A stretch of DNA of 64,000 bases, taken from the NCBI GenBank assembly GCA_029641185.1, contig JAPWGK010000027.1, positions 310,001 to 374,000 of the forward strand, read 5' to 3'. This DNA comes from Pseudofabraea citricarpa. Lineage: Eukaryota; Ascomycota; Leotiomycetes; Helotiales; Dermateaceae. The position numbers and the translations under genes are program-made. How positions within the stretch are numbered: the stretch's first letter is position 1; each line of letters opens with the position of its first letter. Shown piece by piece: positions 22,500 through 33,481 of the stretch. The notes under the pieces are model-generated. The model worked only from the letters and a program-made list of their open reading frames with translations. It was not told the DNA's origin and ran no database searches.

Positions 22500-23062
22500 T
22501 GATTAGCTCGGGCTTGAGTTTGACAAGACCCGATTCTAACAAGCCTTGACAGTTGCTTTACTTGAAGGGCTAGCGTTGTGAAACCATAGAACGACAAAGT
22601 ATGCAAAGTCTTAGAGGACTACCAATGTGGCTACGTCTTCAAGGATACTTCGATCTCCAATGACTGTATTTGCTGTGCGACTTGTACGATTACCGGCGAG
22701 GATGCTTCTTCTACTGGAGGTTCGAGACTGCGAGGGCAACATGGTGCGAAGCTCCGCCACGCATTATAAAGCCAAAGATAAACTCGTTGAATATCCAGCA
22801 CCGTCACGAGGCATGTTAAATGCGAGGTCGGTCTTCGGAGAATGATGGAAGTTATACCAGGTGGCTTGCCGATGCCTGCATTATCGAGCAGGATGATGCA
22901 TTGGTTTCTTAGAAAAGCATCATCCAGAGTTAGATTCCAGAACTCCAAGTTTCCACGAAGGTGCATCAAGATGGCACGAGGAAATTCAGACTGGGTACCA
23001 AGGCGACGATGGCTGAGGTGGGTGCTATTTCTGTCGATGAATTTTGTTCCTCTTGTTCGTCA
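22500..23062 (-). pseudogene. Alpha/beta-hydrolase pseudogene
   Basis: On the minus strand, ~23056-22870 reads as a good hydrolase N-terminus: TKFIDRNSTHLSHRRLG, then AILMHLRGNLEFW (the HxRG oxyanion segment) and CIILLDNAGIGKPPG. After that the frame breaks. The nucleophile-elbow region seems partly deleted; in another frame GGASHHVALAVSNLQ resembles the helix after GFSMGG, and LVRIGSCQTQ resembles the next strand. No ATG opens the first frame and no intron repairs it. Decayed gene, originally of the haloperoxidase/epoxide-hydrolase-like type. Confidence 0.6.
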
Positions 23063-24122
23063 TTTGCCATTGTAAAGAGATAGCATTTGGAATACAAACT
23101 GAGCCGATGGGGTTTTGACTTCACTTATACTTTGCAACTCTTATTTACCCACAAGGAATTGTTTTTCTACATTGCTACCAGGGAAACGAATTTCAGTTCT
23201 TGGCCTCTGCCGGCAAAAATGACTTTTATGTTTTGATGCCTGGTTGCAATCATGCAAAGAAACCAAGTAACGCTTGGCTAGGTGAGGGAAAACAGTTCAC
23301 AGAAACATACGTCCACTTTTGTCTTATCATCCTCAGACTTCAGCCGCCGGTCGGAGTCTTCTTTTCAGCTTAACAGCTCTGATATATGATGGATTTGGTA
23401 TCATTGGTGCTATCAACTACTCAGCGCTGCCCGATCTCGATTCCGAAAACTAGAAATCTTGCCAATATGGTCCTGGCGCATATACAAGAAGCTCAAGGGT
23501 TTGGAAGACGGCGTCTGCGACTCATTATCGACATGCAGCATTCATCCCTTTCGATGTTACGTCGACCCTGACAGAACTCGCTTATTTCCCAAGAACAATC
23601 TACCATGCGAGACACAACTAAATAGCTACCTAGGTAGGTAGCTATGATGCACTTGATAGAATTCTCGGAGGATCTCCATTCGGTCGGGTACAAATCACAC
23701 TCTTTCCCAAATTATACCGCCACTGCCCGATGAAACAGACATTGACGGTACGAAGAGTCTGGAGGATTCTCATTCGTGAAACTTATTCTGATGTGAGCAC
23801 CTGAGTGGTATGATGTTTTTTCGGTCTTGTTCAATCAAGCTGGAGAGTCACATGTAAGAATGCGAGTTATAGCTGAGTTATGCGGAGTTGTTTTGTTAGA
23901 TATATGATGCCTTCTCACAATCCGAACATGTCTCTCATCAAGAATTCTTCACATCATCTAAGTTTTGATGTCAAAAATCCCGATAACATTCAAGGATGGA
24001 ACCAAATTCAATCTTAATAATTTTACTGCTTCACCCTCTCAATCCTCGGTCACTTATCATACAGCAGAAATAGTCTCCAAAACCATTTCCTCCTCTCTCT
24101 CTTTCTCCCTCTCTCTTTCCCC
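23063..24122. other. Intergenic stretch, no gene seen
   Basis: No supported frame. It holds a CT-rich run at about 24088-24120 and a palindromic TAGCTACCTAGGTAGGTAGCTA-like stretch at 23622-23643. Confidence 0.4.
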
Positions 24123-24419
24123 TCAAACCTGCGGCTTGGCACTAGTATCATGAATGAAATTCGGCACCGCCTTCTCTACCTTCTCCGGCAGAGCCTCCTG
24201 CACACCCAGCGGGACGTGCGACTTGCCCGTCGCATGGCTGACCTTTCCGGTATGCTTGTTGGAATCCGTGTCGTGCACGGAATCGGGGATCTTATCCTCG
24301 ACGCTCTGTGGAACTTTGCGTTGGATGGGTGCTGGGACGGAAGAGTCATTTGCGTGAGAGACGCCTTGGCCTTTGGCGTTCTCGGTGCTGGCGATGTTGT
24401 TTGCTGGATTGGCTGACAT
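24123..24419 (-). CDS. Small hydrophilic LEA/stress-like protein
   Basis: A 98-residue single-exon protein rich in Lys, Val, Pro, Ser and His with no hydrophobic core. It has an internal duplication: VPQSVEDKIPDSVHDT near the middle and LPEKVEKAVPNFIHDT at the C-terminus, separated by KHTGKVSHATGKSHVP. Composition and repeat resemble small fungal proteins induced by stress or during conidiation, likely intrinsically disordered and cytosolic. No catalytic motif. Start at 24419 follows a purine-rich leader. Confidence 0.62.
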   Translation of the reverse strand: MSANPANNIASTENAKGQGVSHANDSSVPAPIQRKVPQSVEDKIPDSVHDTDSNKHTGKVSHATGKSHVPLGVQEALPEKVEKAVPNFIHDTSAKPQV

Positions 24420-25728
24420 TTTGAAGATTTGGTTTTAGTTTTGGTTTGGGTTTAGTGAAGTGATGTGGTGATTGATGTTGGTTTGAATTGGTTTAGATGC
24501 TGGATATAGAAAGGGAAGTAGTAGCAGAAGAGTCCTCTATATATGCGTAGCCTGTATCTCTTTCACATGCGCACAGAAGAGCATGACGCTTATACTCATC
24601 TCGAACACCTCACTTGAAGCCTCCGCACAGCCAGGCAAGAACGAACTATGACGGCTACACCCTCTCATCACAGTATCGCTCGCCCTTGTGGCTTCAACAT
24701 CTCTCCACCAGCTGCTCTCTCTGCTCAGCCTCTTTCAAGCACCAAACGCAAGCGAATGCGAAACAGCACAAGTGCATATGTCAGAACAGATCTCGATCCA
24801 AGTCGATCCGGAAGATGGGGAAGTGCGAAATCCCATGCTCAGCTGCGAATGCGGTTTGTCGCTCGTGGTGGGTGGATGCAGCTACGTCATCATAAGAGGC
24901 GCCACTTAGTGGAAGTTAGGTTAGGGCAGGTCCGTAAGCAGATCTCTTGGTGTGCGTACTTCTTTTTCGAACGTGCGAGTGCTTTCGGATGTTATGGACT
25001 TGCTTTCAAGCGGTTGCTCCTCCGTGGTTGGGAATTTTGTTTCCCCAGTGCGGTGCTGCAGCGATGGGTTTCTTCGGTCGTGTGTGTGTGAGGGTTGATT
25101 GCATGTGCCGATTTCGAGTATGGGAATATAACAGTTTCGTGGTTTGTCTGGAATAATATTCTGAGGTCACGAATCATATTTCAATTAGGAATGGGATAAT
25201 TGAATCGAGTGGGCACCCATCAATAGAAAACGGCTTTGCTTGAAGTTTTGGGGAAGTGAAGCTTGTTCTCTTTTCTTTAGCGACGAGGTTGTTATGCCGA
25301 CGGAAACCAGCTGGTAGAACTCCGCCAGATTCAAGCACCACTCCCACCCGTTCTTAATCAGAGAATCAAACATGGTGACTCAGCTCGATCAGGTAGTACG
25401 TACGTACTTCAAAATGTCTAGAAAATCCAAATCTTTCCATCAAGGAAGGCTTTTTTTATACACATCTACAATCTAGAATCTAACGAGCGGACTATATACA
25501 GCCCTTTAAAAGAGCACAGCAAGCAAAAAGAAAATATACAAGAGTAGGTAAACACGAAAGGAAAGCAAAAAGCAAAAAGCAAAAAGTAAAAAGGAAAAAG
25601 GAAAAAGAAAAGCAATATGTACAAAGCGAAGCAAAGAAGTCCCCGCCCTCGCTCACGCGCCTATATACAAAGTAGCACATCTCCCAGCGATCTGCACCTC
25701 GAGCTGTCCTCAACTCAGAAAAGAGTCT
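24420..25728. other. Intergenic stretch, no gene supported
   Basis: Frames at 24614-25156 overlap one another on one strand and lack protein-like composition. AAAAAGC/AAAAAGG repeats at about 25565-25610 lie in the 3' flank of the next gene. Confidence 0.4.
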
Positions 25729-26090
25729 CTAGTCATCCTTCTTAGCAGCCGTCTTCTTAGCTGCGTCTTTGGCGGCTGCTCCCTTTGCTGCGGTTGCGCC
25801 TCCAGCTGCCGCTGCCGCTCCCGCTGCGTTGCCCTTTCCTCCTTTCAGCCCATCTGCGACTTGGCCGACGATAGACCCGGCGAGCGTGCCTTTGCCGAGT
25901 CCCTCAGCGACCGACTCGACGATATCGGCCGCATCGCGGATTTGAATGTTGGATGTGCTATGTGCGGGTAAGTGCCTGCTCGTTGATATTATGCCCTGGA
26001 CTCTGGATGGCAGACTTACGATGATGCGACTGGGAGTGCTTGGACACCAGCACTGAGAAGGAGGACAGCGGCTGCGAAGTTGATATACAT
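25729..26090 (-). CDS. Small secreted Ala/Lys-rich protein
   Basis: Predicted 99-residue protein from exons 26020-26090 and 25729-25957; the 62 nt intron uses GTAAGT...CATAG and keeps phase. Residues 1-18 (MYINFAAAVLLLSAGVQA) form a signal peptide, followed by NIQIRDAADIVESVAEGLGK, a Gly-rich centre and a repetitive Ala/Lys tail ending AAKKDD. There are no Cys residues, so it is not a Cys-knot effector. A cell-wall, antimicrobial-type or effector-like role is possible but not shown. The unspliced reading hides the signal peptide, which is why the intron model is preferred. Confidence 0.66.
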
Positions 26091-27261
26091 ATTGGGATTG
26101 GAGATTCTTCAAAAGACCCGAAGTAGGAAGCGAGAGGGTATGTTCTGAATGAAGTTTTGGAGAGACTCTTTACTGGATTGGCTTTTGGGCTGAAGACAGG
26201 AGAGATGGTTCTTTGTTGAGAAGATGATGCTACTGATTGAGAACATATTGTGGGATCTTTCGACTGTACTTATAGATTTCCTGCCAGCGGTTTTCATTCA
26301 AGCTTCTCTTTCATCATCGTTGCTCCGTCGCATGGATTCGGAATTTCCAAAATTCGCACATCTCGGATTTTTTTTCCATGTCACAGAATCTGTATACCCG
26401 CCCATATCAGGGCGAGCAGAAGCGGCGAGACGAAGAAGTCGCAGCAGATGTGGAGAGTTGAAGCTGTGTTGTGTTGTGTTGTATTGTATTTGATCTTTGC
26501 GATGCGACGAGCTCTCATTCGCTTTCAATTCTTTATTCCTTTTTGGCCGAAGAACCGAGGCTTGATGGAATACAGAGAAGAAGCTCAAATACGCAAAGAA
26601 AGTCAGAGATCAGATGGAAAGACGAGATGCCTCGGTACCGGATGATGGGGTTGTCCTGTTTCAGCAAACAAAACAAACCGTCTTGTTCGAACTTCGTACT
26701 CGGCAAGATGACGTTTCTTTTCTTTTCTTGCGTGACAGTTCTTGCGATGCGATACCCGCTGCCCGAGGTGTTTGCTTCACACGAGGACTGGACAAATAAA
26801 TGTCGAGTCTTCATCCAATCTCCTGATACATGGAACTTGTGTTCTGGTTTGTTCTCTGGAATCGTGATGCAGGTGTGCGAGGAGTCACAGTTCGTCGGTG
26901 ACGACTTTCAGATCCTTCCACCACCTGCTTGTAGGAAGAAAATCGCGACAAGAACAAAACTCGCAATAATCATTTATCCGGATTCCGACATTTGCTTATA
27001 AAAAGGAAACCGGCCCCAGAATCGCAACATGCAATCTTCTCCTCTCCGACTGGACGTGCGTTCAAAAGTTCTCAGACAGAACACAAGGATCGCGTCAACG
27101 ATGGAATTTGAGGATGCACGCCAAAACCTATCTTCACATGTCGTCTAGCTTCGTTCCCACGTCTTATTTCAGCTGTTGGAGTACTCCGGTTGTCATTCGT
27201 ATTCTGGTTGTCATATAATTCAAGGGTCATTCACACAGCCGACATGCTCGTTCAACACAGA
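26091..27261. other. Intergenic stretch, no gene supported
   Basis: Frames such as 26471-27001 are open by chance: they overlap an opposite-strand frame and show no domain. A TTGTG-type repeat (TGTGTTGTGTTGTATTGTATT) occurs near 26467. Confidence 0.4.
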
Positions 27262-27795
27262 GGGATGTAATCGGAGTAATAGTTTTTCCACCTCCTTGTC
27301 AGTATCACACATAGCTAGCTGGTGATCTTGAGATCTTTCTCAAAGCAACTTCTTGATGTGTCGAGATCGAAACGTATGGTTGTGTTTTGGTCATTTAACG
27401 TAGATGGCTGTAATCGGAGTAATGGTTTTTCCTTCTCCTTTAGTATCAGAGCTGGCGAGCTTAAGATCTTTTGAATTAACAGCAAATTCTTGACCTTTCA
27501 AGATCGAACCATATGGTTGTCTTTTAGAAAATTTAAAGTAAACAAGTGTAATCGGAGTAATAGTTTTTCCTCCTCCTTGTGAGTATGACAGCTAGTAATG
27601 GGAGGAATAGTTTTTCCCCCTCCTTGTGAGTATCACAACTGGTGAATTCAAGGTCTTGAAAGTGACAGCAACTTACTATCCTTTGAGGATGGAATATATA
27701 TGGTTACCTTTTAGGGACAAAGAGCTTGTGGAATCTTTCATTTGATGCAGACAGGTGCGATCGGAGTAATAGTTTTCCCTCCTCCTTTTAGTTTA
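27262..27795. repeat. Diverged array of ~140 bp repeats
   Basis: The core ATCGGAGTAATAGTTTTTCC followed by TCCTCCTT recurs near 27268, 27411, 27548, 27596 (variant GGGAGGAATAG) and 27758. Spacings are ~143, 137, 49 and 161 bases. Downstream of most copies come related stretches (GAGTATCACA, AAGATCTT, ACAGCAA, CAAGATCGAA, ATATGGTTGTCTTTT). It is a degenerate tandem array, with one truncated unit, in a gene-free zone. Confidence 0.72.
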
Positions 27796-29644
27796 ACGGA
27801 AGTTATGTTAATATACCATTATAGGAACCACTTACCTTGTACACTTTGAAGCGCTTTGCTACCAGCTGTCGAAGAACATATCTTGTTTGTCAACATGCTC
27901 ATAAAAGGATATCGCATCTCAAACCCCACAGCGCAGATAACTACTCTAGAACTCTCATCTGCCGGGTGTTAAACCCTCTCCCCAAATCCGCACAACGAAG
28001 CGCTGATACGAGATTGAGTTATCCAGGAGCCACTTTTCTCAAAGTCAAAGTCAAGAGATGAGCACGATTTGGCTTTTGTCGCAATCGGGGGAGCGGCCGT
28101 GGCCTTAAAATAGCCGACCCGAAAGCTTGCGGCATAAAGGCAGAAAGTTCCAAAGTCAATCCCCAGCGAATGTCTGCACATGCACCGGACATGACATGGC
28201 GACGGTCAAGTAACATGCTCAAGTATGACTGACTCGAAAGCAGGTGTCACAAGGGCTCGAGACGATTGCGACGACGACACAGAGTGAGGGAATAACTGAC
28301 CGACATTTGCTTCACGACAGCGATGCATCTGTCCAACCCAAAGACTGAGCAGAATACAGTACCAAGTCCAAGTCCAGGTGCAAGTCCAACTCCAAATCTC
28401 CGAAGCCGTGCATAGCTTTGTTTGCATGTTTCAACTTGGATGTTTCGCACGTGACGATGATCCGACAGTGTTGGGTTGGTGGAGGGTGGGTGAAATTGCA
28501 GGTTTCTGCAGCAGCGCGACGATCGAGTCAGGAAAGCGGGCTGCCAAGATTGTACAGTACGTATTCATCTACGTGAGATTCGTGAGAATAAAGAACGATC
28601 TCCTTGCATAGCCGCACGAAGTGACAAGTGACAGTTGACAGGTTACAGGTGACCCGTGACCAGCCACACGACAGCCGTTTATCATGTGACGAGACGAGAC
28701 GAGACGAGAGAAGCCATCAGCCAGCCGTTGATGATTTGATGCTGATGCTCTTTTAAGCTTATTCTGACACACTGTGCGGCAGCTTTCTCATTTCTCATCT
28801 CAGACATGGTCAATATCCAGCTGCCCCAGCTTGAGACATATCTCTTGGGCCATGACATCACGCTTTTCTTTTTCTTTTCTTTTCTTTTCTTTCCTCTCTC
28901 TTCCCCTGAAATCTTATCTCGGGTGTTGTGTGGTCTGGTACCACTTTTACCCAGTGCGACCAGTTGCTGCCATGGATCCCTATTGGGTCCCCGTGAGGCT
29001 GTACTTGACATACACCAACCGCCTTGCCGATAACGTGAGGGGGAAAGGGAGTCAAGGTGGGAGTCAAGGTGCAGGGCGCCTACAGGCCTGAGAGCACAGC
29101 AACGGACAGTGGACGATAAACAGCGGAGAGCGGGTAAGCATCGCGCCTCCTGACATGAATGCTATGCGACATTGCACTCACTCCCAATCTCAATTCTGCC
29201 AGACGACATCTGAAGGTGGACTTGCTACCCCAGAATCAGAATGCAACAGTTGCAATTACACAGGAAACAAAACATCCCATCTCGTTCCCGAATCACCATC
29301 GTTGCCAAGTCAGATCGGCGGCCGTTGCATGGCCCCTGGTCCCTTGTTGCTGGTCGATAGCACAAATGTACCAGGAGCATGCCAGGCACGACAGCGACGT
29401 GAGTGGGTGAGCGGCCGAGCACAGGGAGCCGGCAGTAGACAAACGGGCCTCAGCACTCGACAGGCCTCTTTTTACCTAAACCTCTCTGTTGTTGACCTGC
29501 CCTATGCAGAAGGTCTGAAAGGTCTGGTGGAGCAGCTCGCAGCAAGTGTACATCGTCATGTCATGTTGCTACGCCGTCTAGCTAATGCGCCCGCAATTAA
29601 TATATAAAGTATAGCTGGGCTGCGGAGTCCGTCTCCAGAGCCTA
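27796..29644. other. Long non-coding stretch
   Basis: No convincing gene. Contains a GACGA microsatellite at ~28688-28709 and TTTTCTTTTC runs at ~28868-28890. Frames here overlap on both strands and lack domains. Confidence 0.4.
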
Positions 29645-29692
29645 CCCTCTCCCTCTCCCTCTCCCTCTCCCCCTCCTCCTCCCTCTCCCACC
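29645..29692 (+). repeat. CTCTCC-type polypyrimidine tract in a 5' leader
   Basis: CCCTCT units repeat just 50 bases before the S41 peptidase ATG. Such tracts are common in fungal promoters near the transcription start. Confidence 0.6.
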
Positions 29693-29741
29693 TCGCCATT
29701 CTCTCGTGCATGTTCCCCGTTTGCACCAGCAGAATCTCAAC

Positions 29742-32216
29742 ATGAAAGTCCTCACCTCGGCACTTCTCGTTGCCTCTGCGGTACAGCTCGCTACGGCAGC
29801 TCTGTCGCAAGCATACTCAGTCAATGTCACGTCGATTGCCATTTCAGGCACCGCCAGTCCAACCTCGTCCAGCGTCCCTGTGACCAGTATCGCCGTCAAT
29901 TCAACCTCGACCGTTGCCACCCCGACCGGTGCTTGTGGTATTGTGAGCAGTCTCTCGGCGGCCCAGAGAGCAGCATCCCCAACTGGTAGGTGGTTTTATG
30001 CCATTGCGAGCCAATCGAGCTGACGAGATACAGCTACTCCCGTCGTGGATGCTGCAATTGCCTACGAATGTCTGAATTCCGTAGCACTGAACAAGACTGC
30101 CGCGCTTGCTCTGGTTGACGCAACAGAGCCCTACATCGAATGGCAGAGTGGTAAGCATCTCTTGAAAGTACACTGATTAAATCCATTTTGGCTAATTCCG
30201 CCCTTCTAGATTTGGCATACCTCAAGAACCCCCCAGCCGACTACTTCTACCCCCCGTTCGATGTGCTGGGCAAGCTTGCCGAAGTCAGAGCGAACCTGGA
30301 GGCCGACGTCTATGCAAACGAGTATGCCTTCCAAGCCGACCTGTACCAGGTCTTCGCCCCGGCTCACGATGGCCACTTCATCCTGTATCCCGATCTGCTC
30401 ACGCGAGCTTTTGATTGGGGGAGACAAGTTGCGCTGGTTTCGGTGAGCAGTGACGGGAACGAGATTCCACAAATCCACGCTTATGGTGAGCATCCCCGAC
30501 ATGGTTTGAATTGGGCATTTATTAATGATTTATATAGATGATATTATTGCATCGCCATCTAGTGCCCCGGTGCTGGTTGAGATCAACGGAGTCGATGCAG
30601 CTACTTACGTCGCTGAGTTCGCTTACACGGCCGCCTTCAACCAGGATGCCGACGCTGCGTACAATACCATGTTCTACGAGAAAGCCTTCATTGCGGGTTC
30701 GCTCGGGACGGGATACTTTTCAAACAATGGACGTGTTCGCTACATCTATCCCGGAGCAAACACGACTTTCACATACGACAATGGAACGACCGTCACCCTC
30801 GACAACTATGCGCGCGTGAAGGGCAGCTTCCTCGGAGTCACGGATGGACCCTCGTTCTACCGGAGGTTCTGCTTGCCATCTTCAGGTCTGTTCAACGTCC
30901 CTGAGGCTGAGGTCCAGGCTACTGAAGCACCAATTGGTTACCCATTACCAATCGTCTCAACCAATGATAGCATCGTATCCGGATACTTCTTGGAAGGTGC
31001 AGGGTTTGAAGACGTAGCAGTCCTCAGTCTCCTCTCCATGGCATCTTCATCACAAGTTGAGTTCCAAGCCGTCGTAGAGGATTTCCTGGCTGCTGCAGTT
31101 GCTGCTGGAAAGACCAAGCTCGTTCTTGATCTCCAAGCTAACGGCGGAGGTTACATCCTGCAAGGCTATGACACCTTCAGACAACTATTCCCGCAGACCA
31201 AGGAGAGGGATTACACACGATTCCGTGAAAACGATGCCTTCTTGACCATTGCCGAGATCTATTCCGCTGCGGCTCCAGATGATTTCGATCCAGCCACGGC
31301 TACGCGAGACGAGATCATGTACTATGAGTCTTGGTTCAACTGGCAGTACGACTACAACCTCACCGGCCAACCATTCCCTTCCTTCGAGGACAAATTCGCT
31401 CCTCAGGTGCACGCTGGAGATGACTATACCAGCATCATCCGATGGAACTTCAATGATCCACTGACGACCAGCAACAGCACCTACGGCTTCGGCACCGACA
31501 TCACTGGATACGGAAGCCGCACAAACTTCAGCCAGCCATTTGCTGCTGAGGATATCATCATAGTACGTACTCCCTTCTGATCTTGAACTCACCATCTAAC
31601 CTCCGTCTAGCTCCACGATGGCTTCTGCGCCTCGACGTGCATCATCCTGAGCGAATTCCTGAAGTGGGACGCGGGCGTGAAGTCCGTAGCCATGGGCGGG
31701 CGACCGAACAAGGAAGCCATCCAAGGAATGGGCGGCGTGAAGGGCGCACAATCATACTCCTTCTCGAACATCTACAGCGAAGCGCAAGCCGCACTGGAAC
31801 TCGCGACGCCCGAGCAAGCCGCCATCCTCGAGAAGCTGACGCCGCTGCCCATCCAGCGCAGCACGAGCTCGTCGGTCAACCTGCGCGACGACATCACGCC
31901 GGACCACGTGAACGACGGCATTCCCGCCCAGGTCGTCGCCGAGTACGCCGACTGCCGCCTGTACTGGACGGCGCCCATGATCAGCGACGTGTCCGAGGTG
32001 TGGAAGGCCGTCGCGGCTGCGGCGTGGGGCGATGCCGAGTGTGTCGCTGGCAGCCTCCCGAAGACGGATGCTGCCGCGCCGCCCAAGAAGAGAAGCACCT
32101 GGGAGATGAAGGATGCCGAGAACAGGAGGAAATCTAAGCTCGTCCCGAGAGCCATGCTCGCTGCGGAGAAGGACGCCATCTTCGCTGCCCGGCACGGCAG
32201 GAAGGTCGTGCAGTAG
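29742..32216 (+). CDS. Secreted S41-family peptidase-like protein
   Basis: Predicted 755-residue protein from exons 29742-29985, 30034-30150, 30210-30485, 30538-31562 and 31611-32216; all joints keep phase. Residues 1-19 are a signal peptide, followed by a Ser/Thr-rich linker. The C-terminal catalytic part shows the S41 strand KLVLDLQANGGG (~408-417), then GYDTFRQLFP, and after the last intron DGFCASTC with Ser562 as the likely nucleophile. This is the fungal tail-specific/CPAF-like branch of S41, usually extracellular. Many Asn-X-Ser/Thr sites support secretion. The C-terminal ~60 residues are basic (NRRKSKLVPR) and lie outside the domain. Confidence 0.84.
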
Positions 32217-33481
32217 CTTTCCAGTGCGAGGTGGATGGTCATGATAATCGCACGTCTGATCGATTAATGAAATGAAATGAATGAAATTCTTCCGTGTCAC
32301 CTTTTCTTTTTTTTTCTTTTCTTTTTTTTTCTGTTTTCTGTTTTGCTCTGCTCCCCCCTCCCACTCTGTTCTCTTTTGACCCTTAGCCGATCGCTATGCT
32401 ATGTATGGCCATGCTGATCTGCTGATTTGTCGACTTGTCGATCTGGGTGATCTGTCTCGTGCTGAGTAAAGACTCCGGCATGTATAAATGTATTATGATA
32501 TGGCCTTGCTGGGTTGTATCCTTTCGTAGGGGTCGCTGAGTAAAGCATCCTGCATGCATACATGCATATGTGGATGTGGTCGTGAACGGCGAATGGCAAA
32601 TGATGAATGTGGTGGTAAATACCAAAAAGCCCAGCCGGCAACGCATCCCGGCTATCGCTCGCATATCTTCTACAACGTCAACGTCAACGTCAACCTCAAC
32701 CTCCCTCGCACTGCGTTGCATTGCATTGCCGACCGGCTATCACTCTGGTCTGGGCAGAAGTAAATTCCCCACACCGCACGAGGTTGTTTTTTTGCCTGCC
32801 TGCCTGTCAGCATCTAGATTCTTTCTCTCTTTTTCTCTTCTTCTCTTTTTCTCTTCTCCATCTCGTGTCCCAACCCGCGAATCACACGTCGGCATTTTGT
32901 CATTTCTTCCCCTGGAGAAGCAAGAGCTTGGACTGTGGACTGGACTGTGGGGAAGCGACGGTGACGGTGACCGTGACCGTGTCTGCATATACAGGGTCTG
33001 CATCAGGAAAGAGATCCGTTGATACAGCACTCTACGGCCCATGCGACGATGCGATGATGCTGATCTGTATGGTAATTGGAAGGTGGAGAGAGGGGATCCG
33101 TCGTAGCTTGCCTTGATTACTTGATCGCTATATCTCTCTCGTAATGCAACCTTTTCGTTTTTCTGGTCTTTTGGCTTCCCTTCTGTTTTTGCCTTTTTTT
33201 GGTTTTGCCTCGGGCTTTGGCTTTGATCTGGAATTGAATTTCTCGTCACCGTCGCCGTCGCCGTCGTCGTTCGTTCTTCGCGAGCGAGTGAGTAAAGTCA
33301 AGTCAAGTCAAGTCGGTGGAAGAGAAGTGAAGGAAGTGAGTGAGTAAGTAAGTGAGTGAGTCGAGGCGGTACCTCTTGCAAGAAGAAGAGGAAACACAAG
33401 AGCAGGAGAAAGCCAGCAGACCCTCCTGTCCTGCCAAAAAAGAAGAAAAATAAGTCAAAAAGGAAGAAGAAAGAAAAAAAA
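32217..33481. other. Intergenic stretch, polypyrimidine-rich
   Basis: No gene supported. TTTTCTTTT tracts at ~32300-32340 and 32815-32865, short CGTCAA repeats at ~32676-32700, and AGTCA/AGTGAGT repeats at ~33295-33360 precede the P450. Confidence 0.45.

Noticed and set aside
24614..25156. Three overlapping plus-strand frames
   Set aside because: They compete for the same DNA in different frames and none shows domain features; probably non-coding.
26471..27001. 176-codon plus-strand frame
   Set aside because: No start context, no family resemblance, overlaps an opposite frame of half its length.
31583..32300. Long frames on both strands inside the S41 last exon
   Set aside because: They are out-of-frame shadows of the GC-rich peptidase exon, rich in Arg and Ala as expected of shadows.
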